From contig CAMAWP010000011.1 of the NCBI GenBank assembly GCA_945861765.1, forward strand, positions 1 to 53,699: a DNA stretch of 53,699 bases, written 5' to 3'. The position numbers were made by a program, and so were the translations under genes. Every line of letters starts with the position of its first letter. The stretch's first letter is position 1. This document shows positions 33,537 to 44,135 of this stretch, in pieces. The notes beneath the pieces are model-generated. The model saw only the letters and a program-made list of their open reading frames with translations. It was not told where the DNA came from and ran no database searches. This DNA comes from Akkermansia muciniphila. Lineage in GTDB: Bacteria > Verrucomicrobiota > Verrucomicrobiia > Limisphaerales > SIBE01.

Positions 33537-35133
33537 ATGAAACCGTCGGATCGCACTCCTGGGACAACAGCCTCCAAGAGCCGGCGATGGTTATCGGTCG
33601 CCCTCGTCGCCGGCAGTGCTTTTTTTGGCCCGGCTGGAGTTTCGGCGCTTCTCCATGCCGCCACCAACACGCCGGCTGTCATGGAAATTCAGATCGGGCA
33701 ACGACAACTGTTCCTCGACGACTTTGGCATTGCCAGCCTGGACCGGTTGACGGACCCTGCATCAGCCTGTGAAGAAAGGGGCGGTGATCCGTCCCAACCG
33801 AGAGCGGGGTGAGACAGTTCTGCAGACACGGAGCGCTCCCGCCTGGGACCCAAAGGCCGGCGTGTTCAAACTTTGGATGATCACCTCCGCCACACATTCA
33901 GGGACGACTTACGCTGAGAGCGAAGACGGGTTGCATTGGCGCAAGCCTTCCTTGCGCCAGCGCGCCCTGGATGGCTCCCTGGAGAATAACATCGTCACTC
34001 TCGATCCCACGCTGGAATGGCCGGCCAACGCGATGGAGAACGTCGTGTATGATCCCGACGATCCGGATTCCTCGCGGCGCTTCAAAGGCTTTGCGCACTG
34101 CTTCGGGCGGGAGCCGATCACCAGTCCGGACGGCATTCACTGGCGCAAACTGAACGTGCCGCCTCTCCCGAGCAGCGATGAATCCAACTTGAGCTACGAC
34201 GGGCAGACGCACACCTTCATCGCCACGCTCAAACATGGCGGTCCCAACGGGCGCTCGGTTTATCTCTCGACCAGCACGAATTTTGAACAGTGGACCAAGC
34301 AGGAACTGATTTTTCATGCGGACGATCTGGACCAGATGCTGGGACGAACGAACATCGCACGGCACTACGCCAATCCCGGTCTCGATCCGCCCATTTTTAA
34401 TTTCCCCAAGGACTACCATGTGGACATCTACAACATGGGCGTCTTTCGCTACGAGGGAATGTACATGGGACTGCCCTCCGTCTATCACAAGACAGGCCAG
34501 GTGCCGGGCGATTGGCCTGGATTCGCGGACTGGGACGTTTCGAAGGAGCAAATGGCCGCTTATCGCAAGAGCGGCGATTGGGCCGGCTTTCATCACGTCC
34601 AACTCGCCTGTAGCCGCGATCTGCGCCACTGGCAGCGGCTCGGCGATCGCCGCCCATTCCTGGACCTCTCGCCGGCAGGTTCGGGCGCGTATGATCTGGC
34701 CACCATCATCGGGCCATCCTCCCCCGTTGTGCGGGGCGATGAACTCTGGTTCTACTACACGGGCCTCAAAAAATATGGTGGCCCGACAGCGCAGCACGGG
34801 CCGGAAGCCGATCAGGGGGCGATTTGCCTGGCCGTGCTGCGGCGTGACGGCTTCATCTCGCTGGACGCGGGTGACCAGCAGGGCAGCGTCACGACCCAAC
34901 TCTTCAAGTGGCCGCCGGGCGAACTTCGTCTGAATGCGGATGCGTCTCGCGGATTCGTTCAAGCCGCGCTACTCGATGGGAACGGGCAAGTTTTGTGTGA
35001 AACCCAACCGATCTCTGGGAATCAACTCCAGGGCAGGATGAGTTGGACCAGCCCGCCACCGAATGGCGGTTCGAAGGTTCGCCTCAGGCTCACGGCGCGT
35101 CGTGCCGCCTTGTTCTCATACTGGTTTGAGTGA
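33537..35133 (+). pseudogene. Beta-propeller glycosidase-like protein, split by one frameshift
   Basis: A leader (WLSVALVAGSAFFGPAGVSA) and VMEIQIGQRQLFLDDFG begin in one frame from the ATG at 33537. A shift near 33750-33755 joins RTLHQPVKKGAVIRPNRE in the next frame, which stays open to 35133. The body has repeated strands with SEDGLHWRKPSL, SPDGIHWRKL and DLRHWQRLGDR, the pattern of a five-bladed propeller as in GH43/GH32-like proteins. Two of the same blocks are in the N-terminal part of the gene at 37269-39725. It is read as one gene of about 530 residues; the enzyme activity is unknown. Confidence 0.8.
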
Positions 35134-36235
35134 ATGGAGATGGCTGAAATTGTGAAGAGACGAAATTACTTTCCAGTCTTCGCTCTAACCGCGGCGCTGG
35201 CGTTCGGGTCCGCCACCGGATGTCAAAAAGGCCGAACCGAAGTGCCGCCTTTCTTCCCCGCCGCCAAAGCGCCGAACTACGAAGGCCTGGTCTCGGCGGT
35301 GTGGGTCAAGGCGTTAATCGACTTTCACCAACCGAACCTCCAATCGCCCCGGACGCCCACTTATCGCAACAACCACTTCGTCATTCTTGAAGCGAGCTGG
35401 GCCAACATCGACAAGGCGGAAGACTATCGGCGGGGTCACATTCCCGGGGCGATTCACCTCAATACCGATGAGTTGGAAAACGGTTTTCCCCGGTGGAAGT
35501 TGCGACCGGAAAGAGAACTCCAGCAAGTGATTGGTCAACATGGCATCACGCCTCAGACGACCGTCATCGTTTACGGCCAGCAACTGGTCGCGGCGGCACG
35601 GGTGTGGTGGGTGCTAAAATACGCGGGCGTGGCGGACGTGCGGTTGCTCGATGGCGGCTTTGAAATGTGGGAAGCCTTGGGGTATCCACGGGAAACGGTA
35701 TTGCAAACGCCGGTCCCCGTCGCCTTCGAAGCGCGGGTGAATTCCAACCTGCTGGCGACGACCGGCTACGTCAGGTCCAACCTCGAAAGCCAGCGGCTGT
35801 GGCTCGCCGACGCTCGGAGCGAGGCGGAATTCAAAGGCAACAAGAGCGGCTACCAATACCTCGATTGCAAAGGACGCATTCCGACCTCGATTGCCATCGG
35901 CAATGCGGACGACCGCTCGGCGCTTTATACCCGGCGCGATGGACGCCTGCGTGATCCAGCCGAGGTCGATGCCCTCTGGCGGGAACGGGGAATGGTCGCG
36001 ACGAAGCAGACAGGGTCGTTTGACCGCGAAGTGATTTTTTACTGCGGCGGCGGCTGGCGCTCGAGTCTCGCGTTCTTTTACGCCTGGCTGCTGGGCTATC
36101 AAAACGTTCGCAACTATTCCGACGGATGGAGTGGCTGGAGCACGGTGTACGTCCCCGATCCGGCTGTTCACGGAGGCACACCCCGGGTGGCGGCAGCAGC
36201 GAACGGACAATCCCATCATCACCGGAGCGAAATAA
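35134..36235 (+). pseudogene. Double rhodanese lipoprotein, frameshifted near the end
   Basis: Starts right after the previous stop. The leader ends in the lipobox-like ATGCQKG, so it is probably lipid-anchored. Two rhodanese domains are seen: one with YRRGHIPGAIHLNTDEL and TVIVYGQQLVAAARV (the catalytic cysteine is missing), the second with REVIFYCGGGWRSSLAFFYA, which keeps the active-site loop CGGGWRSS. A frameshift near 36180-36188 (CCCC tract) leads from the normal end PGWRQQRTDNPIITGAK, stop at 36233-36235, into a spurious tail. Sulfurtransferase, likely exported. Confidence 0.85.
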
Positions 36236-36410
36236 GTGTGTCAATCGGACAGCGGAACTCGTGGTGGGTCGTCCTTGGGAGCTGCTGGTCGGGCTTTTCA
36301 ACAGGCCGGCCAACGTTTGGTGTTCGGCCGCGCGCAGCTCATCCAAACCGAAACGCAGTGTCCGCGGATTCGGAAACGTTTAGACGACAAAAACGCCCTT
36401 GTGAATGGCA

Positions 36411-37256
36411 TCACTTCAGCAGCCCCGTGGTGCGCGCTTGCAGCCACGCGATGTCTTTATTGTTGGGCGACGAAATATTCAGGGGAATGTAAGTGTGCGT
36501 GACCTTGATCCGCGTGCGCGCGTCGAGCCACTTGTGGATCTCCGCGTGGCCGTCAGCGAAAGAAAGCCCGCCGGAGCCGTTGTGATAGCTGGCGGGATAG
36601 TTGGCGATGATGGTGGCCGCCCCGCGATCCCCCATGTCCACCGCGAACCAGCCGTCGTCAATGCTGTCCTCGTGTTCGTCGATGAAGACAAAGGTGCCGG
36701 CGGGCGCGGGATCGATGAAGTCCGAGAGCTTGACAATCGAGCGGTACTGCAACTGGCCGCCCCAGGCGCGCCGCTCGACATCGCCCACCCAGCAATTCAT
36801 CGAAAGACTCCGCGTGCGGGGCCGCCGCCCGCCCGCCGTGAGCACGCCCGTCTTGTCAGCCGGACATTTGTAAACGTCGATCGAGCTGGTGTAGGCGTAG
36901 AGGGGCGAGCCGGAGAGCAGCACCGTGTTGGTGTTGTCGGCATTGGCGCCGTTGAAATCCAGCCGGCCCGCGACCCAGTTTCTTTCCACTTTCCGAATAT
37001 CGACTGAGCCGGCCCACAAATTCGGGATGACCCTGCCATCGTTGTCGTCCGCGTACATTTGCCAGGCGAGCTGAAGCTGCTTCAAGTTGCTCAGACACTT
37101 GATGCCCTCGGCCTTCGTTTTGGCCTTGCTCAGCGCGGGCAACAACATCCCGGCCAGGATGGCTATGATCGCAATCACCACCAAGAGTTCAATTAAAGTG
37201 AAGGCGTGCCGCGGGAAATTTCCATGCGCGCGGAATCGAGAGCAGGTTGTTTTCAT
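36411..37256 (-). CDS. Prepilin-type N-terminal methylation protein
   Basis: 281 residues. The prepilin motif [20 protein letters not shown] lies near residue 18, with [20 protein letters not shown] following. Near the C-terminus is [20 protein letters not shown], the H-x9-DG-type motif characteristic of these planctomycete/verrucomicrobial pseudopilins. Secreted or pilus-associated; a common family with no fixed role. It is convergent with the rhodanese gene. Confidence 0.9.
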   Translation of the reverse strand: MKTTCSRFRAHGNFPRHAFTLIELLVVIAIIAILAGMLLPALSKAKTKAEGIKCLSNLKQLQLAWQMYADDNDGRVIPNLWAGSVDIRKVERNWVAGRLDFNGANADNTNTVLLSGSPLYAYTSSIDVYKCPADKTGVLTAGGRRPRTRSLSMNCWVGDVERRAWGGQLQYRSIVKLSDFIDPAPAGTFVFIDEHEDSIDDGWFAVDMGDRGAATIIANYPASYHNGSGGLSFADGHAEIHKWLDARTRIKVTHTYIPLNISSPNNKDIAWLQARTTGLLK

Positions 37257-37268
37257 TTACTTGTGCGT

Positions 37269-39725
37269 TCAGTCCTGCATCGGTTGCCACGTTACGTCCT
37301 TCCCTGAAATGCGAAATCGGCGCGCCCGGATGTTGGAACCTGTCCCCTCCTCGTAGTACACGATCAACACCGAGCCGTCCTTCAGATTGATCAGCGATGG
37401 ATAGGCTCCGATGACACTGTCCACGCTCACGGCGTCACTCCACGTCTTCGCTTCGTCCTGGCTGACGCGCAACGCCGTGCCGTAAGTAGGACCCTTCACC
37501 GGCTGTCGATAAGCGAGCACGAGCGCGCCGTCCACCGTGCGGTGCAGGTACGGACAATGTCCCACAAAACTCATCGGCTCGGAGCGATGCCATGAACGGC
37601 CGCGATCGTTGGACCGGCTCGAATGCATCGGCGCTCCCTGGCCGCCGCGCAACGCGGCGAACAGCGTCCCGTCCTTCAACTCGATCACATCCGTCTCCGC
37701 GTCGAGATACGCCCCCGCATTATCAATCGTGACCGGGGGTTCCCACGACTTGCCACCATCAGTGCTGCGAACGGTCGTGCCGTAGGCGGTGCCGTCCTTC
37801 TCGAAGTAAGCTCCGAGAATCAGAATGCCGTCGGACAGTTCGCGCACCGGCGAGCTGACTCCAAGCCCTTCGGCCAGGACACGCGGCTCGCTCCAGGGAC
37901 CGGTGGGCGTACGGGCTTCAATCATTTGTGCGCCTCGAGACGTGAAGAATGAACAAATCAACCGTCCATCCTTCAACTGAGTGATCGACGGATCCCGGTC
38001 ATCGGCTGGACTGTCGAAAAGTGTCTCGGCTGGCGTCCAGGTCCGTCCCTCATCGCTCGACCGGCAAACGCTGATGCGCCCGCCGCGCGGCCACTGGGAA
38101 TTGGGAACGCCGACATGGGTGTAGGAAGCGTAGAAGAGACATTGCAGGCGGCCATCGGCCAGCCGGCACACATCGGGAAACGCCTCGTAAGCACCCGCGC
38201 CGCCGTCCGCACACACCGTCACAAAGGATCGGCCTGCTTCGGCGGCACGAGCCTTCGTTGTTCCCGCGGCGCGAAACCGGAACGAGTAAAGGTCCGCATC
38301 CTTCATCGCGAAGCGCATTCGAACGGAACGACCGGCGAGCGCGCGCACGTCCGTTCCCTGGCGCCAGCGCACCACGCGTTCGATTTGGTCGCCGATGATC
38401 TCCGGGCAATCGGCGAGGGAATAGCCGGGCAGCGGCTTGCCAGCGGCATCATGTAGTTCCACGCGCACGAAGCCAGTCGCGCCCGTGGCCATGTTCAGCT
38501 CCAGCTCGGAGCCGTCGAAAACGACCGGCTTGGTCACCATTTCGCCGCCGGCGGAGGGAGCGTGCAGTGAGGCGAAGCCATCCAGGCGCAGGATCATGCG
38601 TTCGATGTGGATGGATGGCTGGCCATAATGCCGCACGACGTAGAGCGAAAGTTCCGAGTCGGAAGTTTGCACCAAGCCCAACGCTGGATAGTTCGCGCGG
38701 GCAACCCAGTTGCGCGGGTCCAGTCCGGGACGAATGAAACTCTCGAGGAAGGTGCGGTCGTAACGATTCCCGCCCCGGCTGCTCAACAGCACCGCATCGG
38801 AATCGTCCTGCTTCAGCTCGCCATAATTGCGGGGATGATCCAGGTCGAGCGTCCGCACTTGTTCCTCCGTCAGAGCGCGCCGGCCTGGATTGAAACGCGC
38901 CGCCAGACTCAAATAGAGGTGCGGCGCCCGGAAGTAAGGTTGAGTTTGGTTGATGTAGATGTGCTCCGGCGGTGCGTCGCCAAACTCCATCTCCAACGGT
39001 TCGCTCCACTCCAGAAAATCCGCGGAGGTCGCGCGCGACACCCAGCGCACCCCTTTGCGCCCGGTGCGAAAGTAGCAGAGGTAACGCTGTTCGTGTGCCG
39101 ACCAGAACACGATATTCTGCGAGTCGAAATTCCCCTTCTTGATCAGCGCCCGGTCTTTGGAGGGCTTCCACCGGAGGCCATCGCTGGAAATGAATCCGAA
39201 CAACCCATCACTCCCCGTTCCCCCGACCGCCTTGAACCGTTCCTCACGCGCCACCCCGGGACGCGTGTCGAGGAACGGGCAGAAGTTGTGCGTCACATTC
39301 TTGGGTTCGACCAGGAAGACATTGTTGTCGCGCGTGCCGGCCACCTCGAACAGGCCCAGGTTGGGACGGCTCCAGGTGATCCCGTCGAGGCTCTCGGCGA
39401 CACAGGTGACCTCACGGGCTTCCGCCGTGGCGTCGCCCCGCGAAGTCGAAGGACGCCCGCGGTAATACATCAGAAAACGCTCGCCATCGCGCAGCACCGT
39501 GACGTAGCCGCTGACGATGCCTTCCCACGGGCGATCCAGGCGCAGAGCCACGCCCGCTGGCTGGGGATGCTGCAAGCGTAACTCGGCGCCGTTCAGAGTT
39601 TCGATCAACAACCGATCGACAAACAACTCCCGGCGCGCGCCAATTTCAATCGGCGCCGCGCGTCCATTCCATGCCGCGACAATTGCAATGATCAACCACA
39701 ACCCAAATGAGAGAAACGGTTTCAT
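37269..39725 (-). CDS. Fusion of a propeller glycosidase-like domain and a sialidase-like domain
   Basis: 818 residues from the ATG at 39725 with a leader (FLSFGLWLIIAIVAAWNGRA). The N-terminal about 430 residues share VLRDGERFLMYYRGRP, ESLDGITWSRPNL and SSDGLRWKPSK with the gene at 33537-35133. The C-terminal about 310 residues are an exo-alpha-sialidase-like propeller with four Asp-box motifs: SSDEGRTWTP, STDGGKSWEP, SNDRGRSWHR and SQDEAKTWSD. Probably exported and carbohydrate-directed; the fusion order suggests processing of a sialylated or sulfated glycan, but this is inference. Confidence 0.85.
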   Translation of the reverse strand: MKPFLSFGLWLIIAIVAAWNGRAAPIEIGARRELFVDRLLIETLNGAELRLQHPQPAGVALRLDRPWEGIVSGYVTVLRDGERFLMYYRGRPSTSRGDATAEAREVTCVAESLDGITWSRPNLGLFEVAGTRDNNVFLVEPKNVTHNFCPFLDTRPGVAREERFKAVGGTGSDGLFGFISSDGLRWKPSKDRALIKKGNFDSQNIVFWSAHEQRYLCYFRTGRKGVRWVSRATSADFLEWSEPLEMEFGDAPPEHIYINQTQPYFRAPHLYLSLAARFNPGRRALTEEQVRTLDLDHPRNYGELKQDDSDAVLLSSRGGNRYDRTFLESFIRPGLDPRNWVARANYPALGLVQTSDSELSLYVVRHYGQPSIHIERMILRLDGFASLHAPSAGGEMVTKPVVFDGSELELNMATGATGFVRVELHDAAGKPLPGYSLADCPEIIGDQIERVVRWRQGTDVRALAGRSVRMRFAMKDADLYSFRFRAAGTTKARAAEAGRSFVTVCADGGAGAYEAFPDVCRLADGRLQCLFYASYTHVGVPNSQWPRGGRISVCRSSDEGRTWTPAETLFDSPADDRDPSITQLKDGRLICSFFTSRGAQMIEARTPTGPWSEPRVLAEGLGVSSPVRELSDGILILGAYFEKDGTAYGTTVRSTDGGKSWEPPVTIDNAGAYLDAETDVIELKDGTLFAALRGGQGAPMHSSRSNDRGRSWHRSEPMSFVGHCPYLHRTVDGALVLAYRQPVKGPTYGTALRVSQDEAKTWSDAVSVDSVIGAYPSLINLKDGSVLIVYYEEGTGSNIRARRFRISGKDVTWQPMQD

Positions 39726-39941
39726 AGAGTGAAGCGTGCTGAGAGTAGCAAAGAAGAGATCAACTCGTAAAGAACTAGAGCGCTCCGCAAAGCGCGCCTG
39801 GGCACATTGCTTGGCGCGGGCAGAACCACGAAAGCCTTGGAAATCGTGGCGCCGCGCGATGAAAACTTTGGGCAATTGTCATTGGAATCAGAACGCAGGT
39901 TCGGTAAAAATCACTGACCCTGCAGCTCAGGGCCGGTGGTC

Positions 39942-40562
39942 ATGAATCGGATCTTTTTCGGCATCTTCGCAGGCTGCGGCCTCGCCAGTGTCTTGCTGGC
40001 GCAGTCACCGCCGGTGCAACCTCGCGCGGGGTGGCCGTTCACACCGCCTGCGGACGTTCCCCCGCCGCAAGTCCGCCACGCCGACCGCGTCCGCAACGCC
40101 GTCGATGCGTTCATCCTCGCCAGGCTTGAGGAAAAGCGTCTCACCCTCGCGCCCGCGGCTGCACCTCGCACCCTCGTCCGCAGGCTTTACTTTGATTTGA
40201 TTGGTTTGCCGCCGTCGCCCGCCGAAGTCGATGCCTTTGTGAACGATTCCGACCCCAAGGCTTATGAGAATCTGGTGGATCGACTGCTGGGGGACTCGCG
40301 CTACGGGGAACGCTGGGCGCGGTTCTGGCTCGACCTCGCTCGCTACGCCGGCACCGCCGGCTACGAAGGCGATCCCGATCTGCCCCAGGCGTGGCGCTAC
40401 CGGGATTACGTCATCGACGCTTTCAACCAGGACAAACCCTACGACCGTTTCATCCTCGAACAGATTGCCGGCGACGAGATCGAGGAGATCATGGGCGCGG
40501 GCGACCTGCCAGAGCCCAAGCCGGAGCAGACAGTCGCGCTCACTTTTCAGCGCCTCGCTTGA
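39942..40562 (+). pseudogene. Truncated DUF1549 protein (deletion remnant)
   Basis: Starts [20 protein letters not shown] (leader) and has the N-terminal DUF1549 pattern [40 protein letters not shown] and [17 protein letters not shown], but stops after about 206 residues where the family is 700-800 long. The last residues [12 protein letters not shown] are immediately followed by the DUF1501 remnant. The remainder was lost by deletion. Confidence 0.85.
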
Positions 40563-40660
40563 TGGGCCTGGACGACGAGCGCCTGACCTATCTCTACGGC
40601 GGCCGAATTCGAAAACTCACCGACATCGGCGGCAAGGTGCTTGGGAAGATCATCGCGTGA
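40562..40660 (+). pseudogene. DUF1501 C-terminal remnant
   Basis: A frame of about 32 residues, MGLDDERLTYLYGGRIRKLT then DIGGKVLGKIIA, matches the extreme C-terminus of DUF1501 proteins (compare LLGFDHERLTYRYAGRDHRL at 45.5 kb). It abuts the truncated DUF1549 gene, so a deletion of about 3.5-4 kb has joined the two partners of a typical DUF1549-DUF1501 pair. Confidence 0.9.
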
Positions 40661-40768
40661 ACGGTGGTCTCAGGGCAGCAAACGCTCACCAAAACGCACG
40701 CGGAGCTTCACGAATTCCAGTGAAAGAACGCTTGGCTCCGCTCTCACAGAAGCGTAAAGTTGCCGTTG

Positions 40769-43090
40769 ATGAACCCGATCTCCCGTGAGCTTCCACTAAG
40801 CGGTCGCCATGGCTGCGCGCGAAAAGCAGGGGTGGTTGCGCTCGTCGTATTGGCCTTCGCCTGGCCGGCGGTTGCCCGCGCTGAGATCGGCCCGGGAAAT
40901 CTCGCCTTCTTCCCAAAACGAACAGTGGGCATGTCTCTGGAGGAGGGACGGAAACACTGGGCGTTTCAACCCATCGCCCAATCGAAACCCCCGCCGGTCA
41001 AGAATACGGATTGGCCGCGGGGCGCGATCGACCATTTCGTGCTGGCGCAATTGGAGGCGAATCAACTGAAGCCCGTTGTGGATGCCGACCGGCACACGTG
41101 GTTGCGGCGCGTGACCTTTGACCTCACGGGTTTGCCGCCGACGGTGGAGGAGATTGCGGCGTTCGCCAGCGATTCTTCGCCGCTGGCGCGCGAGCGCGCG
41201 GTGGACCGCTTGCTCGCCTCGGTGGCGTTCGGTGAGCGGTGGGCGCGGCATTGGCTCGATCTGGTGGGCTACGCTGATCAACTTGGCACGGTGAACGACG
41301 TGCCCGCGCCGCACGCCTGGCGTTACCGTGACTATGTCATCCGCGCCTGGAACGCCGACAAACCGTTCGACCAGTTCATGCGCGACCAGATCGCCGGCGA
41401 CCTGCTGCCCGTGGCCACAATCGAGGCGCGGCAGGACGCTCTCACGGCGACGGGCTTTCTTTTGCTCGGCGAGATTCACATCGTTACGGCCGATAAACTG
41501 CAGCTCCGCGCGGACATCGTGGACCACCAAATTCAGAAGGTTGGCACGGCCTTCCTCGGCCAGACCCTTGGATGCGTCCGCTGTCACGACCACAAGTTCG
41601 ACCCCATTCATCTCAACGATTATTATGGCCTCGCGGGAATCTTCGGCAGTTCGGAGGCGGAGTATGTCACGGAGCGCGGCGTATGGAGTTCCATCCTCAC
41701 GTCAGAACTTCCCGACACGCCTGCGCAAGGCGTCGAGCGCGAACGGTCGTTGCGCGCCCACGCGGAAATCGTGGCGAAGGTAAAGGCCGAGCGCTCGGAA
41801 CTTACCAATCAGCTCGCCGCGGTGAATCAACAACTCACCAATGCCACGAAGAAGGCCGAGTCCACCGAACCGCGCCTCCTCGCCCAGGCAAACGACTCTG
41901 TCCGCGCGCCAACCTCCACTGGCGGCGCGAAGGACGCCAAGCCCGCCGACTCGAAAGCGATCAAAGCCGAACTGGACAAAAAAATCGCCGGTCTCGACGC
42001 GAGGCTGCTGCACCTCGCCTACATCGAACCGAAAGCCGCGTTCGCCTATTGTGTCCGCGACTCCTCCAAGCCTGCTGATGGGCGCGTAAACATTCGCGGT
42101 AACGCGCGCGCGCCGGGCGACACCGTGCCGCGCGGGTTCATTCGCGTCGTGAGTCGCGCGCCGTGGCCGCAGATTCCGCCCGGCGCCAGTGGGCGCGTGC
42201 AACTCGCCGACTGGCTCGCCAGCGCCGCCAATCCTCTGCCCGCTCGCGTCACGGTCAATCGCATCTGGCAGAAACTTTTCGGCGAGGGACTGGTCCGCTC
42301 GGTGGACTACTTTGGCACGCGCGGCGAGCGACCCACCCACCCGGAATTACTGGATTGGCTCGCGAGCGAATTCATCCGCAACGGTTGGTCGCAGAAAAAA
42401 CTCATCCGCGAAATCGTCCTCAGCCGCGCCTATGGCATGAGCAGCGCGCACGACTCAGCCGCCTCCGCGCGCGATCCGGACAATCGTCTATTGTGGCGCA
42501 TGAACCGCCGCCGTCTCGACGCCGAGTCGCTCCGCGACGCCGTGCTCGCCGCCAGCGGCGAACTGCAATCTTGCGCGGGGGGGCCGGCGCTGGCGCTGCA
42601 CCTGCCCGAGAATGTCGGCGGCCTCGACCCGAAAGACGTGAATCCCGTGAGTTTCAGGACGAGCAAGTTCCCCGACGAGCAGCACCGCCAGCGCACCATC
42701 TACCTGCCGGTAGTCCGCTCTCGGGCACAGCCTGGGCCCGCTGAGCTCCGCAACCTCTTCGACTTTGTGCCGCCTACGGAAATGACGAGCCAGCGTCCGT
42801 CCACGAGCGCGGCCACGCAGGCGCTGTTCCTGATGAACAGCGGGTTCATCAAATCGCACGCGGCCAAGCTCGCCGACTGGCTGTGGAAGCAGCAGGGCGC
42901 CACTGACCGCGAACGTTTGGAGAAGCTTTATCTCCGCGCGCTGAACCGTCCTGTCACGGAGGCTGAAGTGAATGAAGCCGAACGCTTCATCGGCGCGCCG
43001 TCAGATGTTGCTGGGGAAAAGCAGCGCGCTGCGTGGGCCGCGTATTGCCACGCGATGCTGTCGTCGAATGAATTTCTTTTCCGACTGTAG
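40769..43090 (+). CDS. DUF1549/DUF1553 protein
   Basis: 773 residues with a leader (VVALVVLAFAWPAVARA). DUF1549 shows RRVTFDLTGLPPTVEEIAAF and FGERWARHWLDLVGYAD. The heme-binding-like motif LGCVRCHDHKFDP (CxxCH) sits near residue 275. A coiled-coil/linker region rich in K and E (about 330-420) follows, then DUF1553 NPLPARVTVNRIWQKLFG and STSAATQALFLMNSGF. Intact, unlike its neighbours. Likely exported, with the paired DUF1501 gene at 44136. Molecular role is unproven. Confidence 0.9.
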   Translation: MNPISRELPLSGRHGCARKAGVVALVVLAFAWPAVARAEIGPGNLAFFPKRTVGMSLEEGRKHWAFQPIAQSKPPPVKNTDWPRGAIDHFVLAQLEANQLKPVVDADRHTWLRRVTFDLTGLPPTVEEIAAFASDSSPLARERAVDRLLASVAFGERWARHWLDLVGYADQLGTVNDVPAPHAWRYRDYVIRAWNADKPFDQFMRDQIAGDLLPVATIEARQDALTATGFLLLGEIHIVTADKLQLRADIVDHQIQKVGTAFLGQTLGCVRCHDHKFDPIHLNDYYGLAGIFGSSEAEYVTERGVWSSILTSELPDTPAQGVERERSLRAHAEIVAKVKAERSELTNQLAAVNQQLTNATKKAESTEPRLLAQANDSVRAPTSTGGAKDAKPADSKAIKAELDKKIAGLDARLLHLAYIEPKAAFAYCVRDSSKPADGRVNIRGNARAPGDTVPRGFIRVVSRAPWPQIPPGASGRVQLADWLASAANPLPARVTVNRIWQKLFGEGLVRSVDYFGTRGERPTHPELLDWLASEFIRNGWSQKKLIREIVLSRAYGMSSAHDSAASARDPDNRLLWRMNRRRLDAESLRDAVLAASGELQSCAGGPALALHLPENVGGLDPKDVNPVSFRTSKFPDEQHRQRTIYLPVVRSRAQPGPAELRNLFDFVPPTEMTSQRPSTSAATQALFLMNSGFIKSHAAKLADWLWKQQGATDRERLEKLYLRALNRPVTEAEVNEAERFIGAPSDVAGEKQRAAWAAYCHAMLSSNEFLFRL

Positions 43091-43315
43091 GCGAGATGGA
43101 GAGACACCATGAAACCCGCTGCGCAACAGAACGACGCTGACGCCTGAGAAATGCTGATCACCATGTTGGAGCCTGTTTTAAAAGTAGGAGACGACGTGAG
43201 GAGACTCACTTTTCTCCGGGTGAAGGCGGCAGATTTCATCGAGAATCAGGATCTCGTTACCTCGGCTTCCACAAGCGAATCGATTTTCAAAACAGTCTCT
43301 TAGACGGCTTGTGCG

Positions 43316-43531
43316 TTGAATCATGATCCCAACCGAAAGACGATTCCCTTGAAGGCTTACCTCATCACCACTGGCACGGTCTTTGGCTTGATCGTTCTGG
43401 CACATATCTGGCGTGCCCTCGCGGAGGGCCCGCATCTCGCAGCCGACCCTGTGTTTGTGCTCCTCACCATTGCCGCCGCCGCTCTGAGTTTTTGGGCTTG
43501 GCGCTTGCTTAGCCGCCCGGCACGGTTATGA
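43316..43531 (+). CDS. Small membrane protein, 71 residues
   Basis: Two hydrophobic segments, LITTGTVFGLIVLAHIWRAL and VFVLLTIAAAALSFWAW, with a charged loop (AEGPHLAADP) between. The frame opens with TTG at 43316; a second TTG at 43349 gives a more usual start (KAYLITTG). No ATG is available. Unknown function; similar short proteins are common in related genomes. The gap 43091-43315 holds no gene. Confidence 0.6.
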   Translation: MNHDPNRKTIPLKAYLITTGTVFGLIVLAHIWRALAEGPHLAADPVFVLLTIAAAALSFWAWRLLSRPARL

Positions 43532-43571
43532 GATTGGACGGCAACGCTCCCAGAACTTACTGAATGTCGCC

Positions 43572-44108
43572 ATGACAGCGAAAAAATTTTATGACTGGCA
43601 GACGCTCGGCGGCACCGATGATGTCATGCGTCTGGTCTATTGCCTGGAGAGAGCGGACATTCCGTGGTGCGCTATCGGAGGTGTCGCAGTCAATCATTGG
43701 GCGGCTGAACCGATGGTGACTCAGGATGTTGATTTTGTTGTCGCCACCGAGGCCATCGAGCGGGTCGTGCAGATTCTCACCGAAGCCGGATTCCGACCCG
43801 AACGATTCCAGTGGTCTATCAACTTCAAGGGACATTCCAAAATCAGTCTTCAACTGAGCACGGAAGATTTCTACCGTGACTTCCCGGCCAGAGCTGTTCC
43901 GGCCGATGTGCATGGCATTCTACTTCGAGTTGCGTCGCTGGAGGACACTCTTAAAGGCAAGATCAAGGCTTGGAGCGATTCAGCGCGACGACAAAGCAAA
44001 CGCATCAAAGATCTTGGCGATATAGCCCGGTTGATCGAGACGCATCCGCATTTATGGGAGTTCCTCACCGATGACCTCAAACGGCAGATTGAACATCCAA
44101 TGGCCTGA
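43572..44108 (+). CDS. AbiEii/MNT-type nucleotidyltransferase
   Basis: 178 residues. The signature CAIGGVAVNHWAAEPMVTQD followed by VDFVVAT gives the G-G...DxD catalytic pair of the nucleotidyltransferase fold, and GILLRVASLEDTLKGKIKAW is the conserved following helix. Similar proteins are toxins of type IV toxin-antitoxin (AbiEii) or of MNT/HEPN pairs, but no partner gene is seen within 150 bases. Orphan or housekeeping; role unclear. Confidence 0.75.
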   Translation: MTAKKFYDWQTLGGTDDVMRLVYCLERADIPWCAIGGVAVNHWAAEPMVTQDVDFVVATEAIERVVQILTEAGFRPERFQWSINFKGHSKISLQLSTEDFYRDFPARAVPADVHGILLRVASLEDTLKGKIKAWSDSARRQSKRIKDLGDIARLIETHPHLWEFLTDDLKRQIEHPMA

Positions 44109-44135
44109 ACTTGAGTCGATAACCAACCCACAATC

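Noticed and set aside
36236-36492. C-terminal 85-residue extension of the rhodanese protein
   Set aside because: It follows a frameshift, has unnatural composition and lies opposite the end of a prepilin-like gene, so it is not a real domain.
43178-43435. Minus-strand frame of 85 codons
   Set aside because: It overlaps the small membrane protein gene and shows repeat-like sequence; no start or family.
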